A stretch of 64,000 nucleotides of DNA from Kryptolebias marmoratus (Eukaryota > Chordata > Actinopteri > Cyprinodontiformes > Rivulidae), in assembly GCF_001649575.2 (NCBI RefSeq), contig NC_051449.1, positions 19,545,542-19,609,541 of the forward strand. Reading direction: 5' to 3'. The notes beneath the pieces are model-generated. The model did not search any database. It was given only the letters and a program-made list of their open reading frames with translations, and had not been told where the DNA came from. Within the stretch, counting starts at the first letter, position 1; the number at the start of each line of letters is the position of its first letter. The translations under genes were made by a program, and so were the position numbers. This document shows positions 11,870 to 23,544 of the stretch, piece after piece.

Positions 11870-12395
11870 CTCAATAAATAAAGATCCAGCATTGATAAAT
11901 ACGTTCTGTCACTGTTGGCCCATTGTGTTTGAATAATGCGAGACAAAACATGAAAAGGTGATTGAATTATGAGCTGAGCGATCCTCTCGAGAGCAGCTTC
12001 AGATCAGATTTACCATCCTCCAGAGTGTACCTGAGTTCTCTCTGTGAAGGTCAAGCATCACATGGTCCACTGTTGCTCTTTTCTGTAGGATCACCTATTG
12101 CTCAGAAGGAGTTCCCCCTGGGGGAGACTTGCAGCATTGATTGAATCAAATATTGTTCTTCAGAGTAGGTCAGGAGTGGATATTATTCTTTGGTAGAATA
12201 CTTCAGATCTCGTCTGACAGCCCATCACAGTCAGTAGCTCTGAGCACTGCAATGCAAGGAGACAGGGATTATAAATGTTAAGCTGGAGGTGGTTAAAAAT
12301 TAAAATGACACATGCCCCTTATTCACTCATTATAACATTAACATATGAAATGGCAGGCACCAATTTAACAAATCAACAAAGATGTTATTATCTCT
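11870..12395. other. No gene recognised
   Basis: Mixed sequence without clear coding or repeat signal; would be inside the proposed first intron of the minus-strand gene. Confidence 0.4.
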
Positions 12396-12399
12396 TCTG

Positions 12400-12870
12400 G
12401 ATCATCAATCCTTAATGAGCGTGCCGCAAACGCTCGCTGTTCAGCGCCCACCCTCGAAGAAGACCTCTGGTGAAATATTTAACGCTCCTGTTTCATGTCT
12501 TGCTCAGGAGTAAATATAGAACAGTAAAGCATGACTGGTGCTTCTGTGCATGCATAAACAAATTTTCAGAAGATGGATTGTTCATATTTCCAGCTCGGGC
12601 CAACAGCATGAGAGGAGAGGAAGTGGCAGAGGGCGATGAATGACAGGCCGTTTGAAAGCAAACTGTGGTGGGAATCCTGCCACGGTCTCCTATAAACTGG
12701 AAACCCCTTGCATTGTGCTTTAATGCCCTTGAATCATCCTCTGCTAACACGGGGGCCGTGCCAATCTGGCATCGTGGCTGGTGCAGCCTCTGTTGGCAGC
12801 GCGATGTGCCATTGTTGGAGAAAAAGGGTCTTCAGACTGCGACAGTGTGAAAAGAGCTGCTGCACAAGAA
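12400..12870. promoter_or_regulatory. High-complexity block, candidate conserved non-coding element
   Basis: Non-repetitive, GC-richer DNA with words such as CCTTAATGAGCGTGCCGCAA and GCCGTGCCAATCTGGC. It differs from the AT-rich flanks. Open frames on both strands overlap with no coding preference. Function is inferred from composition only. Confidence 0.25.
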
Positions 12871-12879
12871 GCACTGGGC

Positions 12880-13525
12880 ATGTTTTATCCTGTGTGACAT
12901 TGCTAGTACATCATTTTTAAAATCTTTTCTGTTCGTCATCCCCAACACATGCTCTGGTGCTAAAACATCGAGCAAAATCTATGTTTAAAACTTTGGCATG
13001 CAAGGCGTCGAACAATATTCCTTCCTTTAAGGAACGCTACTTTTAAATTTAAACGTAAGAACGTTATAACTCAGCACTCACAAACTCCCCTTGGTCTAAC
13101 AGAATACACAGATAAATGCAGTACAAAAACACGACATTTTCCCCACCACATTATTTAGCAGAGGCACTTTTTCTTTGGTGAGTGTATTGATTTAAAAGCT
13201 GCTTTTGTTTCATGGCTGTTTGTAAAACCCATCTATTTGATAAATAGGTTTTGATGGCAGTACAAAAAGCTGAACTGAAAACAAGGTTATATTTTAGTAA
13301 TTGAGGTAATGTCAGCCTGTCCATACCTTGTGTAGAACTTGGCAAAAGTCTTGAGCCACCCATCTTTTTTTTAAATACATTTTGCTTTCAAGATACCAGA
13401 TATTACTAGAATACTTTCTTGAGCAATAGTTCTTGATACTCTGTGAAGGCCTTTCTGTTTTCAAGTCAAGTGTTTTTATACATAAAGCACATTTAAAACC
13501 TCTGCTGTTGACCAAAGTGCTGAAC
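12880..13525. other. No gene recognised
   Basis: AT-rich sequence with only short shadow frames. Confidence 0.5.
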
Positions 13526-13529
13526 GTGA

Positions 13530-13825
13530 AATATCAACTAGCCGGAACTGGAACTAAACTGAAGACAAACCAGGACGTCTGATTATGGGAAGGGGTTGTT
13601 ACTGATTGAAAACAGGTGCACTGATTACAAATGGATGACAGGTGAGTATGGAGCTGGAAGCAAGAACAACTAAGGACATCTAGAGACAACAAGATCGTAA
13701 GATAACTAAAACTCCTGTATAAACAGAACGAAACATAAAAAAAGAAAAAAACAAACAAACAGGAATGAACTTAAAATACAAAAACTAAAATAAAGACCTC
13801 AAAATCTCGAGGTCAGGCTTCTAAA
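13530..13825 (-). repeat. LTR-like repeat remnant (minus strand)
   Basis: On the minus strand the sequence is T-rich, then contains CTCACCTGTCATCCATTTG and TCAGTGCACCTGTTTTCAAT, resembling the middle of the pyrimidine-rich LTR at 50198-50621. The ends are degraded and no target duplication is visible. Confidence 0.45.
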
Positions 13826-16035
13826 AGCCCCCTTCACAATAGATGACAACATCGCTATGATGCAAAAAATCAGACAAAACGTAGATGGTCTCTACAAGGT
13901 CTTGTTGAGATCTTTTGTAACATAAAAAGGATGCAGTATGCTTCCCATTACATGTGATAGAGTTTGATAGATCCACAACAGTTTTCTACCATAGTGAGGT
14001 CATGGTGGTTCGTCATTGTGGTGGTAGTGTATTGGGGTTCTGAGTGGAGCGTGGTGTCAGTGGTTGGAACGTATCTGGATCTTGCACACACCCACCTCAT
14101 GCCCACACTACAACTTGACATTGTGACAAGGTCATAGAAACAGCCTAGCACAGACATGATCGCTGTGGAAATTGCATTGTGCAACATGGCGTTTGGCAAG
14201 TACTAAGAGCGTAGCAACTACCTTCACACTGAGGGAGGATTTTCAAATTTGTCACGATCCAACCATGTTTTTTTTCTTTCTTTCTTTATTCGGGACTCTT
14301 GGCCACAGCACAGTTACAGTAGGTCAGCTACTTTCACCAATGGATAAGTCCTCCATTTTCCTTTGAATCGCAAAATGAACTATGATTCGCTCCATTTCCT
14401 TCATTAAAAGCTGGTTACTGAGGATGACTCATCACCACTAGTTATAGTTTGGATAAGTGGACTGTGTGTCACGATTCATGTGGGCTCATAAGGGTGATAA
14501 TGTCACCCAGGTCCAGCGGCAAAGAATAAGTCTCAGACAGAGCACTGGAGTGTCAGTGGTGGGAGAGGTATCTTCCATGTCACAAAGAACCTTATCAGAA
14601 TGTAATTTTCATTACCAATGAGAGAGATATGCCTCATTGTATTAGACGGAGGAGCGATTTAATGTGATGTATGGCTGCTTTTCAAAGCCAATGCTATCTA
14701 GGTCACCCAGACTCCCCAGTCTGCTCCGTGTTTTAACAGCTCCCACTGTCTCTCAGGATTTGGGTCAGAGTTAACGAGCATCACTCATTTTTCCAGCTAC
14801 TCTCAACTGGTTGGGGATGTCGAAAGCTCTTGACAAAAGCCACCATTTATTTATTAATTTGCTCATTTTAGTACTACCTCTCTCAAGTGTAGAAGAAACC
14901 CTCCTTGAGCAAAGTCAAGTTCACTTCTGCTTGCATCCCTCATTTTCTTCCATCAGCCTGCTTTACTCTCTGCGTCTCTGTGGTGCCTGAACTTCACAAA
15001 CAATATTTTGAGTTGTTTGGCTCCTGTTTGAGTCAAAGTTCTTACCCCACATACAGTTTATTAAGCAAATATGGTGCACATTGTCACCTAAACCTGATGT
15101 ATTGCTGCTCTGTCTTCTAGAGGATTCAGCACATCAATCAACACAAAAACAGAGAGCAATTTTAAATCAACATTTTCATTAACATCAACACTAAAATCAA
15201 CCTGGGCAACATGCACATATGTAATCTGTTAAGCAGATTCGGTACATAAGCATATTGTTCTTTGCTGTAGTTTTGTAATTATTGATGCTTAAGCACTGAA
15301 GCACCTTTATTACTACTCTGTTCAAATTTTTATTTATTTTGTCATGTATCTTGTTGTGAAGCTTTGAAATAAATCATGCAAATTACACACTAAACTGCGC
15401 CGTTCAATTGTGAATAGTGTGTTATGACTTTTGGTAGAAGTATGTCACAAAAAGTGACAATGGAAAATAATGGAGAAATCTTTTGGAGCCCTAGAGCTCA
15501 GGCAGACTTCAGAGTAGAAACATCCTTCATAATTTAAACAGATCACAGAAATTCGAACTTTCTATGACTGAACTGGCATTTTGATATCTTGTGGTTTTCA
15601 CACAATCATAGTTTAAGTTTTATGATTTTAACAGATATTTTGCACAGAACGTTAAGTGACAGCTGATTACGTCACACACTCTAATTTTTGAATTGTTTCA
15701 GTTCTTTTGCAAACAAACTCTTTTTACTCCCACAACTCTTTTTGATACATGTACAAATTATACATCAAAACATCAGCATTTTTGTCTTCTTTCACCTAGT
15801 GTGTCTCTCACTGCTCTAGGACTTGTGGTTTTCTCTCAAATCTGCCTAGATTGCAATCCACCCAAGCTTCTACAAACTCCAGTCAAATTTTAGCTTAAAC
15901 TATTCTCTTCAAAATTGGAAGGGGTCTTTTACTTGTCGTATCTCCTCCCAAAAATATTGTAGAATAATAAAAGTCTCATGTGTAATATATGTGTGATCAT
16001 CAGAGTCCTCTGCAGCTCGTCATTCAAAAATCTTT
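13826..16035. other. No gene recognised
   Basis: Ordinary AT-rich sequence. Open frames are short and unsupported by splice signals. Confidence 0.45.
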
Positions 16036-16078
16036 AAGATCCCATTGATAGTTTTTGCACAGCGACTGTTTGTTTCAG

Positions 16079-16146
16079 GCTTACTTTGTGGTCTGTGTTT
16101 TTGCCTGCTTCTCACGAACTTGGCAGTCAGGGAATGACAGACACAG
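16079..16146 (+). other. Possible small plus-strand exon (low confidence)
   Basis: CTGTTTGTTTCAG precedes base 16079 as a good acceptor, and GACACAG|GTATGT follows base 16146 as a good donor. The 68-base interval is open in two of three frames. No neighbouring exon could be linked to it, so it may be a non-coding RNA exon or a chance pairing. Confidence 0.15.
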
Positions 16147-16153
16147 GTATGTG

Positions 16154-16167
16154 GTTACCATGGTGAT
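16154..16167 (+). promoter_or_regulatory. X-box-like (RFX) near-match
   Basis: GTTACCATGGTGAT matches the palindromic RFX pattern GTTRCCATGGYRAC except at its last base. It lies eight bases after the possible donor at 16146. Confidence 0.3.
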
Positions 16168-16369
16168 CATAATGAGCCACTGGCAGCAGCTTTACATTCT
16201 TTTGATCTTTGTACTCTTTACACTTCTTGTATAGTTTAATTATCAAAATGTAGGCATCTTTACTAAATGTATGTAGCATTAAATCAGGATTTTGTTTGAT
16301 ATGAAAATGTTGTTTAAAATTAAATTAGAAACTCTGAATTCTATCTTCAATTTATGTTCCAGAGAAACA

Positions 16370-16930
16370 AAAGGTTGCGATAAATGACAATTATCACTCC
16401 CTGGCTGTCTCTGTGGATGGAGATAATTCATTAAATGCGTTTTTCAATCATGTTTGCGCTCTCGGTGATATAATGGGCAATCACCGAACATGAGTTGGTT
16501 TTTAAATCAGATCGTTCTTGAGATTCTTTTCAAGCTTCCAGCATCCCAGCAAGTGACGTTTCCTCCTGAGACTGATTTTTAATAGACTGCACAATCAGCC
16601 TCATATTGTGAAACAAGCGAGGCTCGGTGCATCCTGCCACTGATGAGTAACAAAGGTTGAACAGCCATCTATCACTGGATATGGCCAATTACACCTACAT
16701 TCACTCCGCTCCCGGTGGAAGGCATCAGCCTGCGGATCCAGTGCGTGTGCTGAGAGGAAAGGAAGCCTGGACCGCTCCGAGGCTGGCTTGGTGGTGTGCC
16801 CCGGGGCTCCTGGAGCATTTGTTTCACAGACTGGCTCTGGCACCACACGCTGGTCGTCTTTGTCATAAAAAGCCTCCCAGCTGATGGAGTGGGACATGCC
16901 TGCCACAACCTGTCCCAGCCGAACTCTTCC
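16370..16930. promoter_or_regulatory. Candidate conserved non-coding block with homeodomain-like sites
   Basis: Non-repetitive DNA containing GATAAATGACAATTATC, AATTCATTAAATGCG and GGTGATATAATGGGCAATCA, followed from about 16640 by a GC-richer part. A 101-codon minus-strand frame (16601-16906) crosses the GC-richer part but lacks good splice signals, a domain or codon bias. Regulatory function is inferred. Confidence 0.3.
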
Positions 16931-17249
16931 CTGAACAGTCCTGCTGGGTTACCTTGTGTTACGTGTAGTATTCAGCCACATCCCATTTGATTTTGAACAC
17001 ACACTGTGATGAAAGGCTTAATTTAGACCTTTTATTCCACTCTACATCAGCTAATATCAGCCCCATAATCAACAATAAGTTCAAGTCACTTGTAAGTGGC
17101 CTTACATGCGTTTAATAGCCATTAAATCTATGATAAGGTTAATGTGTTTTGGTTGAACTAATTAGAATCTTGACTATAGAGCATTTGACTGGCATGTGGG
17201 TCTTTGTGGAAACACTGCAGTCTGTTCCAATAAGCAGCAACCTTGCTTC

Positions 17250-17510
17250 TCATCTGTCTGTCTGTCAGCAGAATATTTCATAAATCACCAGACAGATTTG
17301 CATGGAACTCTCAGAAAGTAATCACTGGATGTACGTCTACAATTGTTCAACTTGAAGAATTAACCAGATTCAGTATGGCTGCCACAGTTAAGTGACCTGA
17401 GCAAAAAAACAAAAATGGCCATAATCCAGCCAGTTTCAAAGATATTGAGCTAAAATTTAATATGACAGTAGCTGGGAGTCATCTACACACATACTTCAAG
17501 TGATAACACT
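17250..17510 (-). repeat. Family A repeat, copy 2 (reverse)
   Basis: Reverse-orientation copy: CAGCAGAATATTTCATAAAT, CTCAGAAAGTAATCACTGGA, ATTCAGTATGGCTGCCACAG, then TTGAGCTAAAATTTAATATG and a GTAGCTGGGAGTCATC end. It is the first of three copies in the same orientation within 1.3 kb. Confidence 0.8.
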
Positions 17511-17984
17511 TCAGTTCATGTGAGGTGGTGTTTAAAAGTTCGGCTTGCAAGGCCAGCAGGAAATATGGATTCAATTGAGGAATGCTAGTTTCATTTTACC
17601 AAGTGACTTTATTTATTATAAATATTTGTTAGTAAAATAAGCACAATATGATTATGGTGCATAATCATAAAGTAAAACCCATCTTTATCCTGTGCAGGGT
17701 AATGAGGAGCTGGTGACCATAATGGTAAAGGACATATGTATACAGGGACACATATAATAAGTACACGGATGTGAAACAATAACAGTTTCGTACCTTATTG
17801 TAACAAAAAGTGAAAATCTATGTACAAAATAGTAATCACACTGTTTCAAATGAGGAAGTTGGAGTACCATTTGGTGGTCATCAGAAGTACTGATTGACCA
17901 GCATCCAAATAAAGATTTATTATTGCCTACAACCAATGGTGTTAATGTTTTTGTTCCTGTCTGTGTGCCCATGCATGTGTGTGT
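17511..17984. other. No gene recognised
   Basis: Spacer between two family A copies; contains a short interrupted GT run near 17974-17990. Confidence 0.5.
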
Positions 17985-18260
17985 GTGTTTATTTGTCCGT
18001 ACCGTTCAGAAATGATCTCAGGAATCACTGGACATTGGATTTTAATGAAAGTCTCAGAAAGTAACCAATGGTTGTGCATCTATTACTAATTAACTTTTGT
18101 AGTTAACTCAAATCAAGATGGCTGCCACGACTAATCAAAAGTAGCAAACACAAAACTTACTCAAATTCAGTCCGTTTTAGAGATATTGAGCTAAACGTTG
18201 GTGTGGTGGTAGATTACAGTCGTCCGCCAACAATAACTGATCGCACAAGATCAGTTCATA
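17985..18260 (-). repeat. Family A repeat, copy 3 (reverse)
   Basis: Matches copy 2 through GTCTCAGAAAGTAACCAATG, AATCAAGATGGCTGCCACGA and GAGATATTGAGCTAAACGTT. Confidence 0.8.
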
Positions 18261-18284
18261 AAATGTTGCCATTAACTATTTCAG

Positions 18285-18560
18285 TCAACTCTGTCTGTTA
18301 GCAAAATGTTTCCTAAACCACTGGATGGATTTATTTATAGCTTTTCATAAATTAATCATTCTGTGTACATTTACAATGTATTAACTTTTGGAATAAATCC
18401 AATTTAAAATGGCCACTACAGGTAATCGGTCTCACTCAGCACAAAAATGTCTCTTACTCAGACAGTTTTACAACTATTGAGCTAAAATTTGATGTGGTAG
18501 TAGCTGAGAGTCATCCCTAACTCCTACTTCAATTGGTAACAAATAATGCAACTTATTGCT
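18285..18560 (-). repeat. Family A repeat, copy 4 (reverse)
   Basis: Begins with CTGTCTGTTAGCAAAATGTT and CCACTGGATGGATTTATT, continues with TTTAAAATGGCCACTACAGG, and ends with TTGAGCTAAAATTTGATGTG and GTAGCTGAGAGTCATC. It is separated from copy 3 by only about 25 bases. Confidence 0.8.
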
Positions 18561-18769
18561 GCCATTTACAAGGTTTGACCAAAATGGCTACAACTATAGG
18601 ATGATCTTAGCGTAAAACTCATGAATGCAATATGCATTCTTCCAAGGAATGATAGGATTTTATTTTGATATGTAATCACTGTCTTAAATATTATATGTCT
18701 GCTTGGAAATTGAAACAAATTGAACAACCTTGAAAATTTGTATTTAAAGAAGTGAAGGACTTATCTTCC

Positions 18770-19760
18770 TTTATTCCCTCTCCCTGCTCCCCCAGAGGGA
18801 ACTGATAGCCTCTGTGCTCATCCACGCCCCATTAGTTCACCTCTCAGACAAGATGGAGGGCCTCTGACGATGGAACTGTGAAGTGTGTGACCAGAAAGGT
18901 GAGGGGAAAAAAAGCCATACAAAAATGTACTTTAGGTATTTATTTGATGTGCTCTCATTTACAGTCTGAGCCTTAAAAATGAAGCCTCGTTGCTTCAGGT
19001 TCAGTGGGAACAGCTGGTAAACTAAATAAGCATTACCGCACAGTTGCTTTGCTGGGCAGATTTGTGTCAGCAAAGGCCTCTGAGCCGTGCACCCAGTTAG
19101 GCGTGTTTGTAACATGATGGGTCACGGCTAGCAGGAGGGCAGCTCCTCGCTGCCCTCAGAAATGTACCCACATTAACTTTTCCACCAGCTCTGCTGCAAG
19201 ATAACCAGCCCTGAATCAGGCCGATGAGCAAAGGAGCAAACCCATGACAGATATGGAGAAATACGCTCACAGTGGAGGTCTCCAGACACAAATTTTAATG
19301 TAGTTTGTTTTGGAAGTTTGCATTTCTCAGGCAGCTACTGCCGCTGTAACAGACATATTCAGGCTAATAAAGTGTCACAAGCTCCCTGTGGTAAGAGTAA
19401 ACAATGGCATGAAAACAACATTCCCTCTTTATTTGTCTAATCACAGCCTCCGTGTAGAGCAGGTCTGGAAATGAGACTCCTGGACCGATCACAGAACAGC
19501 TAATTGGTGAGTGCGGTTTTCCAAAACACCTCCTCTGATGATACTCTGTGGCTTCCCCGAGGAGTCTTTAATTCACTGTTGATTTGGTTTGTTGTTGTGC
19601 TGCGTCTCAGTGTCTGAGCAGTGTGTTAAATGGCCTATTCACCACGTCGAGATGGTGGGAGAGAGAACTGGGTGGGCTCCAGAAGGCCTGGCAAACACTT
19701 CACGGCCAATCTTTTCTCCCTCTGCCACTCTCTTTTTGATTTGCTCGAAATGAATCATTC
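18770..19760. promoter_or_regulatory. High-complexity block, candidate conserved non-coding elements
   Basis: Two GC-richer, non-repetitive stretches (about 18770-19300 and 19430-19720) stand out from AT-rich flanks, with words such as AACAGCTAATTGGTGAGTGC and ATGGCCTATTCACCACGTCG. The reading frames do not look coding. Regulatory function is inferred from composition and position within the proposed intron. Confidence 0.25.
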
Positions 19761-19764
19761 TTAA

Positions 19765-20760
19765 TGCTACAGTTTTCTCATTCGTTTAACTCCATTTTAA
19801 CAACTTAGTTTCTTCTTCTTCTACCAGTTCTCATCTGCCCGGATTTTCTTTCTTTTCTTCCTGTGTGTGGAAAAAAAAGAAAAGGTTGAAGCTTATTTTC
19901 TTTTGCTGCCACCTCACCTCCGCCTTCATTTGTGAGCAACAAAGAACTGTGAACACAAGGGCTCAGTCATTATTTCATGCAGGGACTAATTAATGAGACA
20001 ATTTGTGTTTTTTTTTCTCCCCTTTCTCTTTGGGCTTTCTCCTGACTAAATAAACAGCTAAAAGGTGTCCTCCTTAATCTCACGTGGGTCACGGATATAA
20101 TAAAGATACACTCGCAGCATCTTCATGAAACTCTACAGGGAACATCTGTTTCACTGAGAGCTGTTTTGACTATTTGTGCCATAAAAAGCCCCAATTTGAT
20201 TCAGAAGCACTGCAGACAGGGAACGTGACGATCACACATGCCAGAGATTCTGTGTAGTCGAGATAAAAGTTGCTGATCAAAAGTGCTGAGCACAAAAACA
20301 ACACCTGAAATCTGCAAAAGCAACATTAATGAAACTGAGGGGAAGCACGGAACAACCTTCTGAAGACGGAAACTTTTTTTTGATCTGTTTGCTGTCACGA
20401 TGCAATACTGACACGCATCAAACACCGGGGTGCTGAGGAACACTTTCACTTAATGATGTGTTAAAAAGGGATTTTGTCTGGATTTTGATGCATCTTACAT
20501 TTGCGTTTTTGCCTAAAGATATCATGACTTGAATGCAGCTTTAACCTTTTACCCTTTTTAGGTTTGTCACTTGCTTAAACGGAGCGGGCAACCAGGTCAC
20601 AAATATGGCATACAAGAGTTTATCCAGTTAAAAAAAGATTGCGGAAAATATAAGAGAAAAAAATAACATTTCTTGGAAGAATGTTAATTGTTTCATTTAA
20701 ATCTGCAAAGTGGTTTGTGACATATTTTGCTAACAAACAGAGTTGTCGCCAAGAGTTAAT
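19765..20760. other. No gene recognised
   Basis: Mixed sequence with T/C-rich runs (about 19805-19865). No exon or dated repeat was supported. Confidence 0.45.
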
Positions 20761-20764
20761 GGCA

Positions 20765-21005
20765 ACATTTTAAACAAAGATGTTGCACTGCTGTTCGCAC
20801 TCGTGTTGGAAATCACTCTCAGCTACTACCACACCAAATGTTAGCTTAATTTCTGTAGCTATTTTATATTTGTCTTTCTGTGGCGGCCATCTTGAATTAA
20901 AAGGTAGTCTGTTGTATTTATTTCAGTTTCATTAAAATTCATTCAGTGATTCATGAGATATTTTAATGGTACAGGCAAACACATTATCGCCTTTGGGCGA
21001 TAATG
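20765..21005 (+). repeat. Family A repeat, copy 5, with a perfect terminal hairpin
   Basis: Contains ACTCTCAGCTACTACCACAC, GGCGGCCATCTTGAATT and ATTCATGAGATATTTT. The 3' end is a perfect hairpin, ATTATCGCC (20983-20991), loop TTTG, GGCGATAAT (20996-21004). Imperfect versions of this terminal stem occur in several other copies. Confidence 0.85.
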
Positions 21006-21009
21006 AAGA

Positions 21010-21745
21010 TGTTCAAACAGAACCCGTAAGTTGCTTCATGCTTATTTCACCTACACTGCAGCTACAAGAAACAGGCTGCATTTGTGTTTTATTGGTTAAT
21101 TAGCTACTGACTTGTTTAAATGGGCAGCACTTTTTGGTTCCAGGCTCCGTGGTAATTTTCACTCTTCTTGGTAGATTTTCTGACACGAGCTGTTTGTGCC
21201 AGTGTTTATAGATTGGCACAGTTTTGAAACTGGACACTCGATCAGTGTCCCTGTTTATGATTTGAGAACAGATTCTAATTCACCCAGTTTAGTAAATCTG
21301 AACCTAAAATAATAAATATTACCATTTGATTCATTTGGCTACTTAACGCCAAAAGAGTCCAAATCTAAATGCAAAATTCATATTCAAATTTATTATCAAA
21401 GAGCTGCTAGTCATTTGTGAGTCATTTTTGCTAGAAATGTGATTCCAGTAACCACTCTTTTGGCTCTGGTTTTGGTCTCCATCGTGTCCAACTGGCTTGT
21501 TGCTGCTCTTCTGTCCTCTGCTCAGCTCAAACTGGAATGATAGAGGAGTGCAGCTCTTTCTTGTGGCTAAAAATGACTCCAGGAAGAGTTGGAGCAGAAA
21601 CAGTCAACCTTTGTTTGGGAGTGAAAAAAAAGAAGAAAAGCTTTTGATTTGATTTCAAAATGTCTGTGAGCTCATCTCAAAGGGCAACTGCTTTCTCACT
21701 GTCATGTTTTCATGCTGGATCTTACTGTAGAATATCTGATAATGC
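21010..21745. other. No gene recognised
   Basis: AT-rich unique-looking DNA with no supported feature. Confidence 0.5.
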
Positions 21746-21752
21746 CACTTAA

Positions 21753-23535
21753 AGGGATAATTTAGCCATTTTTAAGTGGGGTTCTGTGTAAAAAAAAAGG
21801 AACAATTAATATCTTACCTGATGTAGATAGCTCACTGAATGAACTTATGTTGGATAAACAAAGTTTAATTTTGACTGGATTGATGGGCAAAGTAAATGAT
21901 CAAACTTATATTGCACCTTTTAATCTCTGCACGTTTTGCAAAGCAGTTTACAATGTTTTTTTTATTCTCACACATACTCAAGCAGCACTTTCTATTCTAG
22001 ATTTTAACACAGTGTATTCAGCACATCTTAAATCTACAGCAAAATCCAAACGTTCAGCATTTCACATGAACATTAACAACATCAACACCCTTTACACCGC
22101 TGTCAGTTTCTTAACACACGGTTATGAACATAGAAAGTGATAGTTATTTGCAAGTGCAAATTGTGGAAGCAACAGTTAGCTGTAGCACTTCCAATGCAGC
22201 CTGGGATCACTGCCGGCAGGAATTTCACAATATTTCTATCAAAATAATCATGTGTGGAACTGGTGGTGATACCGATTCATAGAATAGCATTCACATGAAC
22301 CACTATGAAATTTAGAGAACTGAAGCAGTTTCAAGGCTTTGGAAGTGGGTCGACTCTGACAAGCCATTATTAACTCATCAATAGAGGCTAAACACTTCCA
22401 AAGCTAAATTTGCCGCCTTAAAACAGCTTCAGTCTTTAAAATTTCCTAGTGGTTCATATGAATGAAACTTTTACACTGCTGTCAGTTCCACGATACACTG
22501 CTATTCCCAGAGAAATACTATTAAATTCTTGCAGGCTGCACTGGAAGTGTTACAGCTAACTGTTGCTGTTGCTATTTGTGCTTGCAGATACCCACAGGTT
22601 TCCATGTAACTAATCAACCCTGTACTGAGAAACTGATGCCATTATAAAGGTTTAAGAATTAATGTTCACGTAAACTATTATGAAAGAAAAATTTTGAGAT
22701 TGGAGATGTTAATATGGGAGCAAACCCCTTTGGTCTTAGCTATGTTTGGACTAGCTGTTTTTTTGTCAATCAAGTCACCGTGTTGCCAACTTAGCATCAT
22801 TGTCACTACATTCAGCGAGTATTGAGTACCTTCCAGGGATTTCTTTTCTTTTCTTTTCAGAAAGCTTAGATTTCAGAAAAAAGAAACGGCTGAACCACAG
22901 CCGAAACTCTACTACTTCACTCCAAAACAGCGTTGTATAAGCAGGCCCTGACGTGATAGACATGTATCTACCATGGGCCCTCCTCTTAAAGCACTCACAG
23001 GCGGCTCAGTCCTCAAGGAGCAGCACTCCCAGCTGCAGTCAGAGTAGGAGATATTCACTTCTCCAGACTGCAAATGAAACGTGCACGCACGAAGCTGCCA
23101 CTGACTCATACATGGAGGGATGTAAATGTAAAGTTTTCTTTGTCTAAAATAAATCACAGCACTAAAACAACTTTGAGCGTCTCTTTTACTGGTTTCAAGC
23201 TCGGATCAAACGGGAAGGATGGAAATGTGTCATTAAATAAAACAAGAACGAACAGACAAAAGTTCATTTGTAGTTCGAAACATGTTTAGGATGTTTCACT
23301 GACTTTTTCTCTCACCCACGACATTATTCCTGTTTGGCAAATTATGCCAAAATGATGCAATTAAGTGATGACATAATTTTGTGACTTCTAGGACAGCAAA
23401 AAGCTACAGCAACACCGTCAAGTCAGAATTAAATGCTCGTCCTCCAAATCTGGGTTGTTTAAAAAAAGCCACTTACAATAGGTAAGAAATTAATCTTTCC
23501 ACAAAACCCTACATCAAATTGACAATAATCCCCCT
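21753..23535. mobile_element. Candidate TTAA-flanked inverted-repeat element
   Basis: The left end AGGGATAATTTAGCCATTTT, continuing through GTGGGGTTCTGTG to TATCTTACCTG, is mirrored at the right end, which on the minus strand reads AGGGGGATTATTG, then GTAGGGTTTTGTGG and TTTCTTACCT. Both outer edges abut TTAA (21749-21752 and 23536-23539), a duplication typical of piggyBac-type elements. The interior contains a separate large palindrome (22145-22600) and no transposase. It may be a composite of nested relatives: part of the interior resembles the fold-back copies at 27690-28290 and 61980-62640. Confidence 0.5.
22145..22600. repeat. Large imperfect palindrome (fold-back), about 215-bp arms
   Basis: The left arm (AACAGTTAGCTGTAGCACTT, CATTCACATGAACCACTATG, AAGGCTTTGGAAGTG) is repeated inverted in the right arm (GGAAGTGTTACAGCTAACTG, CTAGTGGTTCATATGAATG, CACTTCCAAAGCTAAATTT). 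The centre is near 22372. This is a fold-back structure with a short loop. Confidence 0.85.
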
Positions 23536-23544
23536 TTAAATGTT

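Noticed and set aside
16601..16906. 101-codon minus-strand frame
   Set aside because: The best donor nearby (TAG|GTGTAA) is weak, and overlapping frames on both strands are equally open.
17250..18560. Regularly spaced similar segments suggesting a CRISPR-like array
   Set aside because: Units are 250-270 bp, diverged, dispersed elsewhere and in a vertebrate genome. They are interspersed repeats.
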